Below, in pieces: positions 9,922 through 22,700 of a stretch of DNA of 64,000 nucleotides (positions are counted from its first letter, which is position 1; each line of letters starts with the position of its first letter). The translations under genes were made by a program, and so were the position numbers. The DNA is from Tetracentron sinense (taxonomy: Eukaryota > Streptophyta > Magnoliopsida > Trochodendrales > Trochodendraceae), in assembly GCA_015143295.1 (NCBI GenBank), contig CM026563.1:496001-560000 (forward strand). Direction: 5' to 3'. A model generated the notes under the pieces. The model worked only from the letters and a program-made list of their open reading frames with translations, was not told the DNA's origin and did not search any database.

Positions 9922-12439
9922 ATTTTTGCATGTAAATTCAGTCCATAGCCTTCATCCATGACAGTTGGTATCGCGTCATTAACAAGTTGTCCCAACGATT
10001 CTTCATATTCATCGCACCACTAGATAAAATTATCACACTTTCTGCTCTGGATCATATTAACAAATCATCAATATTCATTTTATAATTATTTTATAAAACA
10101 CTAAGACAGTAATAACTTACTATTTTCCCAGGACATGAATAATAATATCTACCAGGATTGGTATTCGTTTTTTTATCTCTTTACTTTGTAGGGACCTGCC
10201 CCACAGTTACATTGCCTTATTGGCCAAGTTTTATCATCACTCCTTACAAATGATGAAGCCATTGTGTATGATTCTACTACAAAAATCCATTTAATTGATT
10301 GCATAAGAGGCAATGATGGAGCTCAACACATAGTCAATAGGATGGAGTTATTTTATTTTTAAAATTAATTCAATAGGATGGAGTTATTTTATTTTTAAAA
10401 TTAATTGCTATTCTCAAATAGTTATAGAAGAAGATAGAAGCCTTAAGCCTTTGAAGGTTATAGTGATTTTATAACACTCATGGAAATGTTTGTTAAGATT
10501 AATGTTAGTATAATAATGGGATAGAGAGCGATCACCCTTGATTAGGTTGTGGATACTTTTCAAATGAAATGTGGAAAAAAATATAAAAAAGTAAAATTTT
10601 GCATTCATTTTCTAATATTTCAATACAATCCTCAAAATTTATCTTCTTTAAGTGTTTCTCTGAATATGTAGATGATATAAAGAAAGTGGTATGCATCATA
10701 GAGCCGTCAAAATATCACCTCTACTACACCATAAAAAAGTGCTACTGATGGGTTTACACATTCAAACATAAGAACTTGAACTATATATAACTATATAAGG
10801 GAAATGAGATGCACCAAAAGGATTGAATCAGAGTAATTTAGGAGTAATTGAAATATAGAAGCTATTAGACATGACAAGGTAGGCACAACCTCAAAGGAAC
10901 TAACCTCACAAACTTCTCTTGTGGGTATTTCATAACTTTAACTTATCTGTGATATAGTATATTGATATAGTATCCAATATGAAGAATCAACCTTGGGACT
11001 CTCAAGAAAGATAAGGATGTTCCTCCATGTCCTAGATGTACTTAATTATCGCTACAAGTTCTAAATTTCAGTTCCTGAAAAGGACCAATTTCAAGTTAGT
11101 GTTCTTTCTTTCTAATCAGATGCAAAGTGCTGCATAAAGGCATGAACCAGTGAAAGTACAATATGCTCAGAATCAACAACACAGGTTTTAACACTAATAT
11201 GATCAATTCAGTAACAGATCAATCAATGAGTTCTTAGAAACTATGTTACTTTTAAGGCAAATGAATGATAACAGAAACCAGCACTCCAATGATAAGGATA
11301 GTAAAAAGATATAATTGTCCAGCAAGGTTAGCTGTGCAAAAATATTAGATACAATAATTTCCTATAAACCATTTGTGACATCTAACAATAATCGAGTCTG
11401 AATTTATGTGCTTATAACTTTATATAGTTACTGTTTCCATGACTCATAACTGTTCCATGAACAATGTCTTTAATTCTGAGTCTTTGCCACATATCTAATG
11501 CCATCGTGACAAAGAATTTTACCACATAAACCGATATCGTGTTGTTAGGCCCCCCCAAAAAAAACCTCCAAAGCCTATTTCATAGTGCGAGATGGAAAAT
11601 TTGTGTTTGGGTGTGTTTTCAGAGAATTTTGAAGTTGTAGACATATTATTCATATGCCATCAAGAATTCAGAATGTCTAAAAGTCACAGACTTGTTTTCC
11701 AAAGCATTGGACTTCCATAGACTACCATTACCAAACTTTAGTATTAAAAAAGCGTCTTAAGAGGAAAACAGAGAGTGTCAAAGCAATGTTACACAAGTTG
11801 AAAAGATTGAACAGTACAACAGTGATAATTCTCCTTCCCTCACACTTCCTCGCAATGAAAAACTGACAAAAATCCAAATTCCTAATCAAAGAAAAGAGAA
11901 ACAACTATACATCTTTAAATTTCTCATCAAATTATTGGACATCTAAAATTTAACCATTCCTTTCAAAATTACAAGGTAATTCCTACAAACATCACATAAT
12001 ACAATCAAGCAAGAACATTCGAAACATAGTGTATTAATCAAACATAACTTACACAGACTACAATAGAAATTAGTCATAAAAATTGACACTTAAACCGTTT
12101 CTTCCTCGAATTCAAGCCAGAGAAATAGAAAAGTCAAGAACGAAATCAAAGAGACCTTGCACAAATAAGATCAGAAAACTGAATCAAATAAAACAAAAAA
12201 TCTAACCTCGTGTTGTCCGTCCGTCCATGGACAATCAAAGAAGACCAGATTTTGGGGTTTTGAAAGAGGATTTCGGTGAAGTACAGGCGGCTGTACAGCA
12301 AAGGTACCCAGAGACTTCCTAGACAAAGCTGCGGTTTGTTGGAACGAACGTAAATATCAGGATCTGACTCCTCTGCTTGATCTCTGGGTTGGAGGTTTTT
12401 CTCTCTGGTTTTGCTTGAGATTTGAAAGAGAATCAGGTA
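9922..12439. other. Old captured or genic sequence, mostly unassigned
   Basis: Around 10192-10341 (+) an open segment after CTTTGTAG reads GPAPQLHCLIGQVLSSLLTN, DEAIVYDSTTKIHLIDCIRG; it looks coding, but I do not recognise it. A direct repeat of ATAGGATGGAGTTATTTTAT lies at 10337-10405. Around 12200-12340 the minus strand resembles a 5' exon ending ATGGACGGACGGAC...CACGAG before GTTAG. From about 12360 GGATCTGACTCCTCTGCTTG and CTCTGGGTTGGAGG match the Mutator-type subterminal sequence seen again at 17610. The rest is AT-rich with nothing identifiable. Confidence 0.4.
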
Positions 12440-12444
12440 CTTTT

Positions 12445-12851
12445 TGTTGAAGATGTATCAGCCAAAATTTTAAGTACTTCAATTACCAAAGCACAAAGCA
12501 TACATACCAAGCAACAAGGTTTCACTATAGAGAAGAGAGAAGAAGTAAAGCTTTATTAATAAAAGGAATAAAAAAACAGCCACACTTTTTTTATTCATAT
12601 TTTCACCTCTCTCACTATATATATAGGGCAAAACTCTTACTTTAGATAAGATAAGATAAGGACAAAGTAAAGATAAAGACTCCTAAAAGATAACTACAAA
12701 AGACTCTTATCAAGATAAACTATTTTAACCCTATAAAGACTCCTAAAAGATAATTACAAAAGACTCTTATCATGATAAACTATTTTAACTCTATCCAACT
12801 AGACTCTACTTATCTTGTAGATAAGTTAGAGTTTGGTGATGACTCTTAACA
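12445..12851 (-). repeat. 3' LTR of the copia element
   Basis: 407 bp, TGTTGAAGATG...GACTCTTAACA on the plus strand. The adjacent CTCCCCCTCAAC (12852 onward) is the minus-strand polypurine tract, which fixes the orientation. It contains TATATATATAGGGC near 12618 and several GATAAGATAA repeats. Confidence 0.95.
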
Positions 12852-15800
12852 CTCCCCCTCAACGCCAAATCTCTACTAATGAGGCCAAGTGCATCTCTGA
12901 ACTTTGTAAATTTTGACGAACAAAGCCCTTTTGTGAATATGTCCGCCAACTGCTCATTTGTATTAACTGGCATAAGATCAATTTCTCCTCAAAACACTTT
13001 TTCTCGAATAAAATGATGATGGACTTTAACATGCTTCGTTCTAGCGTGAAATACTGGATTTTCTGCCAGTCGAATTGCGCTTTCATTGTCGCAATATAGT
13101 TTGATCTCATAATTTGTGGTTTGATGCAAATCAAACATTAACTGCATTAACCACGCACTTTCTTGCGCTGCCATAGCTGCAGCCGATATTCTGCTTCCGT
13201 TGTTGACAAAGACACAGTTGGTTGTCTTTTGCTGCACCAAGAAATAGCACCCGAACCAAGACTAAACATATAGCCTGTAGTTGATCTTCGAGTCGAGAGA
13301 TCCCCTGCGTAGTCTGCATCACAGTATCCTACAATTTTGCATTCGATAGCTTTTCCATACCAAACACCATGATCCATTGTTCCTTTTATATATCTTAGAA
13401 CTCTTCGAACAATCTCAAGATGTGGCTTTCTTGGACCATGTATAAATCTACTCACAACCCCTACTGCTTGAGAGATATCAGGACGAGTTAGAGTTAAGTA
13501 GATCAAACTTCCCACTAACTGTCTGTACATGCAAGAATCTTCAAGTTCTTCAACTTCATCTATACGAACTTTAGTGTTGACATCCATCGGCGTAGCCATC
13601 GGTTTGCAATCAAACATTCGATACCGCTTCAACAAGTCACTGGAATATTTTTGTTGATATAAAAATATTCCATATTTATTTCGATCTATCTCAAGTCCGA
13701 GAAAGTGTTTCAGCTCTCCAAGTTCCTTCATCTGAAATCGAATTTTAAGATTCATGCGGATTCTTTTAATTTCTTCTAGATCATCTCCAGTAATAATCAA
13801 ATCATCAACATAGACTAGCACAACTGCAACTTTGTCTGTTACAAATTTTACAAACAAACTTGAATCAGTTGGGGCTAGAATATAACCACTGATTGTGAAA
13901 AACTCAACAATCTTTCCATACCATGCTCTCGGAGCCTGCTTCAACCCATATAGAGCCTTTCTCAATTTGCAAACATATTGAGGATAATGAGGATTTTCAA
14001 ATCCCTTGGGTTGCTCCATATAGATTTCCCGATCTATTTCACCATGAAGAAATGCATTCTTCACATCCATTTGCCACAACCTCCAATCCTTACTAGCAGA
14101 GATATCAATCAGAACCCGTACTGTTGTTATCTTAGCCACAGGACTGAAAGTCTCATCATAGTCTATTCCATACTGTTATGAAAAACCCCGGGCAACTAAT
14201 CGAGCCTTGAATCGCTCCACTGAACCATCTGCTCGGGTCTTGATCTTATATACCCATTTGCAAGAAATAGGTTTTACATTATCTGGTTTTGGCATTAGAT
14301 TCCAAGTCTCATTCTGCTTTAAGGCTTGAATCTCATCTGCCATAGCTTCCTCCCATTCAGAAACCCCTCGAGCTTCTTCAAATGACTTTGGTTCTTCAAT
14401 CACCAAATCTTTGTCAATCATTACTTGCGCTAGATCTGTATTCACATTCTTCAGTTTCGCCTTTTCAGTTGCATACTTTGGATTTGGCTTTGGTACTCGT
14501 TGTGACCTCCTTAAGACATGCTCATCTTCTTGTTCAAACTCTTCAAGTTGTGAAGGCCGATTTTCTTCTAAAACAGTCTGTTGATAAGTTCCAGTTTTCC
14601 AAGGGCTTGCACTAGATGTCATCTATGACACATCCTCATCAACCTGTACAATTGGTTCAAGTGTCTTCTGATTGGAAGTCTCCTCTTCGAGTTCCTCTTC
14701 AAACTTTTGATCAACTGGAAGATCGACATGATCGATCGACTACCATAATGATGACTCATCGAACACAACGTTTCTCGACACATGTACTCGATCTGAAGTT
14801 GGATCAATACACCTCCAGCCTTTCCTTTCCGAATCGTATCCCACAAAGATACATCGGATTACCTTCTTATCAAACTTGCTACGAAGATGGTTAGACACAA
14901 ATACATAACATACACAACCAAATACTCGAAAGTGACTTACTGTAGCCTTCATCTCGTACAGCTTCTGGAAGGGTGAAAGGTACTCGAGCTTTGGTTGTGG
15001 GAGGCGATTAATAACATGATTTGCAGTCATCATGCATTCAGCCCAAAAACGAGCTGACACATTTTTCGAATGTAACAGGCTCCTGCATGTCTCGGCTAGA
15101 TGCCTGTTCTTCCTCTCCGAGACCCTATTCTGTTGTGGTGTATAGGGACAAGTCAGTTGTCTTAGGATACCATGCTCTTGTAGATACTTGTTGAACTCTT
15201 CTGAAGTATACTCTCCCCCGTTATCCGATCTTAGACATGTTATTTTATGTCCAAGCTCATTTTCCACCTTACTCTTAAGATCCTTGAATTTGTTGAGTAC
15301 TTCCCCTTTCTCCTTTAGGAAGTAAATCCAAGTGTATCGTGAGTAATCGTCGATGAATGTGAGCATGTATTTCATACCTCCAAGTGAAACATCTTTCACT
15401 GGATCGAACACATCTGAATGCACCAATTCAAGAGGTTTCTTGGCTTGAAACTTCGACTCAGTATAGGGAAGCTGATGTGCCTTGCCATACTGACATCCTG
15501 CACATACTAAATCATCTCGGATCTCCAGATCAAGAAATCCTTTCAACATGTTCTTGTTCATCATAGCCTTTAACTTGACAAATCCAACATGAGCAAGCCG
15601 AGCATGCCACAAATCAGCTGTTTCACTTTTTCGAGTCTTGTCTACATAAGCAGCCTCAGCTGATATAACATAGACGGATTCAATTCTTTTGCCTTGCATG
15701 ATGGGAGTACCTTCGATCTGCATCTCTTTGTAGATCTTCACATCATCGGGTCCGAACACTACGGTGTTTCCAGATGTCGCCAATTGAGAGACAGACACCA

Positions 15801-17108
15801 GGTTCTTCTTCATCATTGGGACATGGAATACGCCTTGAAGCATGGTTGAATCCTCACTTCCTTTTGGTATACATACATCACTGCCTACATGAGTGATTGG
15901 CAGCTTCGCATTATTTGCTGTCACTACTACTCGTTGGCCATTATATTGTTTCTTTGAAAGAAACTTTTGATCATCTCCAGTCATGTGATTTGAGCAACCT
16001 GAATCAACTATCAAATCAGTATAATAGTCTATTCGATTATTATTGCTCGTAGGCATGGTAACTGTAGTAGTCAATCCGAGTGCATCGGATTGTTCTTCAG
16101 TAATTGACAAATAAGCACTCCACTCCTCTTCCTCACCATCAATCTTTTGTAGTAGGTCTTCTGAAGTTGCTGCATTACCTTCATCTTTCTTCTTCTTGGG
16201 TGCTCGAAAATTTCTGGCAAAGTGACCTGGCTTGCCGCAATTATAGCACGTTCTGGTTCTAGGATCCTGAGAATCACGTTCCTTGAAACTATTCTCGCTT
16301 TTCCTTGAATTCGAGTTCGATTGATACTTCGAATTCTTTTGTTTTCTCTTGTCATTAAAAGATCTTTTACTTTTACCAATGTACAAGGCTTCTTCTTTCT
16401 CATTCATAGAAAGACCAGCCATCTGCTTTGCTAGACTCTCCTGGTTTGCTAGAAGGCTTTTAAGCTCCAAGAGTGTTGGTTGAGTCGGCCATCCATGAAT
16501 TGCTGTCATGAACCCATGGTACTCAGGCTTTAGACCTCGAATGATAATTCTTCTCATACGAGCATCTGTAATTTTCGACTCATCATCAAGTTGTGATATC
16601 TCAAGACAGATTCCTTTTACTTTCATAAAGTATTGAGAAATCGACATGCTTCCTTAAGATACCGAACTGATCTCGTTTTCCAGTAATTGCAATCTTGCAT
16701 CATTAGATCTGGTGAAAAGTGTGGATATCGCATCCCACGCTTCATTCGGAGACTTGGCCTCTCGAATATGTTCGAGCAGTTCTTTCTGAATTGTAGTTTT
16801 CAACACGAACAAAGCTTTGCCTGCCCTTATCTTCCACTTCCTTAATTTCTCAGCATTCTCTTCAGTTTTGGGTGGTGCGATGATATCTTCGCCATTCATT
16901 ACCTCCCAAAGATCTTAGCCCTGTAAATACGATTCCAAACAGGATCTCCAATATTCATAGTTAGTATTGTTCAACTTCTCTATACCGCTTACAGAATTTG
17001 CATGCTCCATTGATCTGAGTTGGCGAATACAAGGTATTTGATGAGATCTTCAGACTTACCGTTTTGAGGTCTTCACGCCCGTTCCCTGAACCAAGCTCTG
17101 ATACCACT

Positions 17109-17530
17109 TGTTGAAGATGTATCAGCCAAAATTTTAAGTACTTCGATTACCAAAGCACAAAGCATAAATACCAAGCAACAAGGTTTCACTATAGAGAAGA
17201 GAGAAGAAGTAAAGCTTTATTAATAAAAGGAATAAAAAAACAGCCACACTTTTTTTATTCACATTTTCACCTCTCTCACTATATATATAGGGCAAAACTC
17301 TTACTTTAGATAAGATAAGATAAAGACAAAGTAAAGATAAAGATAAAGTAAAGATAAAGACTCCTAAAAGATAATTACAAAAGACTCTTATCAAGATAAA
17401 CTATTTTAACCCTAAAGACTCCTAAAAGATAATTACAAAAGACTCTTATCATGATAAACTATTTTAACTCTATCCAACTAGACTCTACATATCTTATGGA
17501 TAAGTTAGAATTTGGTAATGACTCTTAACA
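17109..17530 (-). repeat. 5' LTR of the copia element
   Basis: 422 bp, about 97.5 percent identical to the other LTR by eye. It is longer mainly because one GATAAAGTAAAGATAAA segment is repeated. The primer-binding site lies directly inside it. Confidence 0.95.
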
Positions 17531-17535
17531 CTTTT

Positions 17536-17800
17536 GGCGCTCAATTTTTTACCCATAAAAGCTTTAAACACTAAGATTAAAGCTGGACTGTTGGTAGCCG
17601 GAAATGGAATGATCTCTGGGTTGGAAGGTTTTCTTCCTCTCTAGTTTCCTTGAGATTTGAAAGAGTGAGAATCGATTTTTTTTTGGGACCCCTTAAAAGC
17701 TTTAAACCCTCGTATTAAAGCTGGGCCGTTGGATCTTGTGTCTTGCTTGGGTCAAAATCCAAGCATCTCAGCATCCCATTTCCAGCAGAGCCGGATCCTA
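17536..17800 (-). mobile_element. Mutator-type terminal repeat just upstream of the ZIP gene
   Basis: Read on the minus strand from about 17800: GGATCCGGCTCTGCTGGAAA, TGGGATGCTGAGATGCTTGG, then a CAAGATCCAACGGCCC block, TTTAATACGAGGGTTTAAAG. These match the terminal repeats at 1135 and 3480. A direct duplication of the subterminal part (CTCTGGGTTGGA, GAGATTTGAAAGAG, AAAAGCTTTAAAC) flanks the copia insertion: one copy before 12440, the other after 17531. The end lies a few tens of bases from the presumed leader exon of the ZIP gene, so it may form part of its promoter. Confidence 0.65.
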
Positions 17801-18069
17801 ATCCTGTCTAGTCGTAGGGCAATTCCGTCAGAAATTAAAAGTCAAAGAATATTTCGGGCAAGCAATTGGAGATTGTTTGGCCAAAGTCAGACATTTGTCT
17901 CCGTTATCATTATCATTTCTTTACTTTTCCGTAACTCCCACAGATTTGAATAAAAATAAACGAAACCATCAAAACTAGGAATCGATCCCTGTTTTTTTCT
18001 CGCCCAAAATCGCTCTCTGCGCTTTCAAACCCGCAGAGACCGGTTTTCCGGCCTCGGAAACAGATATTA

Positions 18070-18088
18070 ATGGCCTTGTCTCTTCCAG
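18070..18088 (+). promoter_or_regulatory. Upstream ATG in the leader exon of the ZIP gene
   Basis: ATGGCCTTGTCTCTTCCAG is followed directly by GTAGGC, a good splice donor. If joined to the acceptor at 19688 (TTTTTACATCAG) the frame stays open and continues in phase into the transporter start at 19727, adding 19 residues (MALSLPGLFYVSLKVDEVK). If joined instead to an acceptor at 19420 (CGACTGCAG) it gives a short uORF ending at a TGA near 19450. Both acceptors are plausible by sequence; which is used cannot be decided here. Confidence 0.5.
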
Positions 18089-19688
18089 GTAGGCGGTTTT
18101 GCGATCTCATCGGTTGTTTCTGTACACCTCCACTCCAGTTGCTGGTTTTTTTTTTTTTTTTTTGTCATTGGTCATGTACATAACCAAAGTGCTGACATAA
18201 TGCTTGTTATTTCTTCTTCTTCTTCTTTTTAGAGGCAATATGACATCGATTAGGGTTTACTTCTGCAATTCTACCTGTCTACCTCTCCGTGTTCCTTGTG
18301 TGAAAAGTTTGATTTTTGGGGGGCGATATGATAGACCCGTTAGGGCTTCTTTTTACATATCTATCTCCGTGTCATGACGAAAATTTTACAATTATTTGTT
18401 TTGGGCAATATGGTTGATTAATTACACATATATTGCTGCTGATCCAAATGGGGATTTTGTATATAGTTAATACATATTTTTTGCTTGTTGGAGGAACTAG
18501 GGTTTCTTCACGAGCTACCTTGCATTGAGAAGATATTGTTTTTTCTTTACTTTTCATCCCTCTGTCTTTGATCTCTTAGATGTATTTTGTTGGAACTCGT
18601 GTTACTTCTTTCCTTACTCAGTATTTCGACTGGAAAAGATCGAATTTTGTTGCAAGTTCATGTAAGTTTAAAGTGTCAGTTTAGGATAATCTCGAATTGT
18701 GGTTTTGGTTTTGGGTGACACCGAAATTAGGTTTCAGCTAGGAGCTTTTATCAATTATGAAAAATGGCATTCGTGTTTCTTAAATTTTTTAAACACATTG
18801 TAAATTCTCTCTACAACTGGAATTCCATGGTAATTATAGAAATTTTGGTCTTCATTTGAATCTGATATTCACATAAAATCTATTATATTTATAATCTATG
18901 ATTTGGGCCTGTCACGGATTTATTTCCATTGTGATTTGTGCATGTTATTTCTTTGTTCCCTTTTAACTTTATTCTCTTGTTTCTGCCAATCAATATCAAT
19001 AATTTGATATGGTAACTTGATTTTATGTTTTGGCGCATATTATTCCGAATAATGTCATAAATTCTCTATCTGATTTCGTGCAACTTGAGTCATCGAATAG
19101 AAGTGAATTTGGTGTTTTGAATTCTTTTGTCATTCTTTTATCCTTAGATCTTTTACATTAGCCATTCCACCTGAAAATTAATATTTAAGACAAGACAATT
19201 TTGGGACTTCTGCTTATGATTTTGCAAGTTAGTGTGAAAATTATAGTTTAATTAGTCTACAGATACTGATGGATGTTTATTACCCAAAAATAAGAGTAGA
19301 CAAGTAATTCTTACAAGGATATAATTTTTTGGATATTGGAGATCATGTGATATAATGTTGAAGTTACCTTTTACAGTATTATATTTTCTGCAATTCTGAG
19401 AATTCAACTTTCGACTGCAGCAGAGATCAATCCAGGGGCCTTTACTTGTTGACCATAAGCTGGTGGCTTCTGATCATTACATCTTAAATTGCTGAAAGCA
19501 TACTCTCTGAAATTCAAGCATATTGGATCTTTTATGTCAATATAGTTTAAAATCTTCTATGACCGATTGTTTATCAGAGGAATGAATTTGAGCAAATATC
19601 TGCTTTTATCATGGTTTAGCGGGTTTGGATGGATTTGAGTTGGGGCCATAAAGAGGCAGTTTTGTTTTTCTGATTGTTTTTACATCAG
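18089..19688 (+). other. Leader (5'-UTR) intron of the ZIP gene
   Basis: GTAGGC donor after the leader exon, then AT- and T-rich sequence without long open frames, ending in the pyrimidine-rich TTTTTCTGATTGTTTTTACATCAG stretch. The CTT microsatellite at 18215-18230 and poly-T at 18147-18163 are typical intron content. An alternative acceptor lies at 19420. A long first leader intron is common in plant housekeeping genes; I infer it from the splice signals alone. Confidence 0.55.
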
Positions 19689-19726
19689 GATTATTTTATG
19701 TATCACTCAAAGTAGACGAGGTAAAA

Positions 19727-22700
19727 ATGTTAATTGATATGGTTAACTCGACTTTGAGGTTCAAACAGGTTTTGCTGTTTCTAGTGTTTTTCATAGTGCT
19801 GTATGGTTATGTCATTGCTGAGCCTAATGGAAAATTTACGCAAAGGTTAAGGACTGCACCACTTAGGAACTTGGGAAGTTCTTCTATAGATGGTTCTGGT
19901 ACAAAGAATGTGTTTACTGGTTCTGAGGATGATTTTAATGAATTGGATGAGAGGAAGAGTGGGAACAGTAGAGTTTCAGTGTCCACGGTTGCATTGTTTA
20001 CTCTGGCAATGGCTGCTGCAACTGGTTTAGGTGCGGTTCCGTTCTTCTTCGTGGAGCTCGATCCACAGTGGGCTGGAATATGCAATGGAATGGCTGCTGG
20101 GGTGATGTTGGCTGCAAGTTTTGACCTTGTGCAAGAAGGGCAGGTCCATGGTAGCGGCTACTGGGTTGTGTTTGGGATTCTAGGTGGAGGAATTTTCATT
20201 TGGCTTTGTAAGAAGGTGATGACTATGATCATTCATGGTTTCTTTCTTTTATTTTCACTATTTATCTTCTTCTCGTAGCATAGACATTTGTTCATGATAT
20301 TCCTTTCGTCTATCTCTTTTCTGTTATCATTTAATATTCCCTAGTTCTACATTCAGAGAAGCTTCGGACATTTGCTAAAATTTTCTTTTATTTTCCTTTA
20401 AATGTTTGGGTCTTTGTTGAACATCAATGCCAATCTTTCTGTGACTACTTTTATTATTTTCATGAGCAGGTTCCCGTTTTTAATTTACAAAACTTGTTTT
20501 TCGTAAAGCTGGGTTCAACTAGTTTTGCAATTATTTATTGACGTGCTTATGTCCTAATTCCTAATCTCTGTTGCAATCGTTCATTTCTATGTATCTTTTT
20601 TATCTTATTTTGGTAAGACCTTTAGGTTGTTGTGTATCTGTTAATTAATTTGTCCCATCTTAATGACTGCCTTATCCTGACATGGATATGTTTCCCTTGC
20701 TTAGTGTAAGGCTTGTTGTTTCTGAAGTATTTTCCAGGTACCGTAGGTTTGATATGTTTCCTTTGCTTAGTGTAAGGCTTGTTGGTTCTGAAGTATTTTC
20801 CAGGTACCGTAGCTTTGCACAAGGTAAATGCAGTCAAAGAAAGTCTTTTTTCAGTTCAAAGCTCCTTACTCACAACTATGAAGTGGATGAGGCCTTCATC
20901 ATCTCTTTATATTTTCTTTTTCCGATTGGTTACATAAATTTACTAAGTGGGAAATCAGAAAAGAACATGAACCCTGATCCAGAAGCCTGCACATTTATTG
21001 AAAACCTTAACATATGAGACTTCTCCAATTTTACATTTACATGTGAAGAATTCATCTCTTAAGTCATGCTGTGTGTTGCTTTCTTCTGGAGACATGTTGA
21101 CACACACTGTGAAACTGCATTTGGGTCTATCTGTATTGAGTGTGCTCCAGTTAACTGAGTATGATTTCTTCATGAGTAATGTTGCTAAATTTAATATTAT
21201 TCTAACTTGTTCTTTATGTACAGTTGCTTGAACAGTACGGGGAAGTAAGCATGTTGGACATAAAAGGTGCAGATGCCAGTAAAGTTGTTCTTGTCATTGG
21301 AATAATGACTCTTCATTCTTTTGGGGAGGGATCAGGTGTTGGGGTCTCCTTTGCTGGCTCAAAAGGATTTTCTCAAGGTCTTTTGGTCACTTTGGCCATA
21401 GCTGTGCACAACATCCCAGAAGGATTAGCTGTAAGTATGGTTCTTGCATCAAGAGGAGTTTCTCCGCAGAATGCAATGTTGTGGAGTGTGATTACATCGT
21501 TACCCCAGGTAAAGCATGGTGTTTTTTTTTTCAAAAATATAATAGTTGACTGTTTTTGAGTATTTCTTCCTGCAGATAGTCTAGATGTATCCCTTGAGAA
21601 GTTTGGTTTTTATGTTGCTCAAGTAGAAGATAAATGTAATAATAAAACGTTAAAACAATAGCATTTGCCATTTACCAATCAAAAAATAATAATTTTACTG
21701 TCAATAGGACAAGACATGGATACCTACTTCCTCACTTTATGGGTGCACTAATTACTCAGTAGTTTTCATACTATTTACCCCTTGTAGAATTTGTGTAGCA
21801 TTCAGGCTACATCATTTAAACCAGACAATGTGTGTCCATAACACAGTGTTTGCATCTTGATGATATTAAACTTATTTGCTTCCTTATCTGGGTAGATCTT
21901 GAGCTACCTAATGTTTCTACTTGTTGTTTTGGCTGGTGCAAGTATGAATGAAAGACGAGAATAGACTGTCATGTAGGTTTCTAATTGAACCTGCTCAGAA
22001 GAAAGAAAGGGATAAAAAAAAAAGGTTCAAATTCATATGTATATATATGTGTGTATATATAGATGTATATATCATGTGAGTAGTTAAAAGGATTAAAGTT
22101 GTAAGTTCATTTTACTTTTTTCTGTTTGCTTACTTTGATGTCTTCTCCAACTTACCAGAAATTAACGTTCTTTATTACTGCAGCCCATCGTAGCTGTTCC
22201 ATCATTCATATGTGCAGACTCATTTAACAAGTTCTTGCCTTTCTGCACTGGCTTTGCTGCTGGGTGCATGATCTGGATGGTCATAGCAGAGGTCCTGCCT
22301 GATGGATTCAAGGTAATGTGCCTCAGTACGCTAATGTGTTTCGGGTTGCATCCTTGAATTTGAAGAAGATTCCTTTTAGGCAGTAAGCTTTCGAAAATCG
22401 AAACTCCTTTATCAATCTATGTATCCAGCCCATACACTTTTGAACATTGGTTGCAAGGAACTATTTTGGTGTTTTCTTTGAGGTCCCATAGTTCACTAGA
22501 CTATCGAGGAACTGTTTTTCTAAAAAAAATATTTTTTTATTTTTAATCAAGAATTTGTTTCTACAACAAATCATTATTTGATATTGTTTTGGAGACCTGC
22601 TGCTTGAAAATGGGAAAACAGTTTTTTGAAATTTAGAAATGTGTTCTGGTCATAGTGACAAAGTCGGGGTTTGGGAATAATCATGGTTCAAAATATTGGT

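Larger units (their letters stand above)
12445..17530 (-). mobile_element. Ty1/copia LTR retrotransposon, nearly complete but broken
   Basis: Two LTRs (12445-12851 and 17109-17530) begin TGTTGAAGATG and end CTCTTAACA, flanked by the 5-bp duplication CTTTT at 12440-12444 and 17531-17535. Read on the minus strand, the 5' LTR is followed by TGGTATCAGAGC at 17095-17106, the classic initiator-Met tRNA primer site, then gag (about 16.9-16.1 kb, CCHC knuckle CYNCGKPGHFARNF), protease (DSGCSNHM, about 16.0 kb), integrase (about 15.65-14.9 kb), reverse transcriptase (YVDDLIIT, about 13.8 kb), RNase H ([15 protein letters not shown], about 13.3-13.2 kb) and a polypurine tract next to the 3' LTR. The gag-protease-integrase-RT order is that of copia. 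The coding part has about four breaks. By eye the LTRs differ at about 10 of 405 aligned sites plus two indels, so the insertion is fairly young, of the order of one to several million years depending on the rate assumed. Confidence 0.95.
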
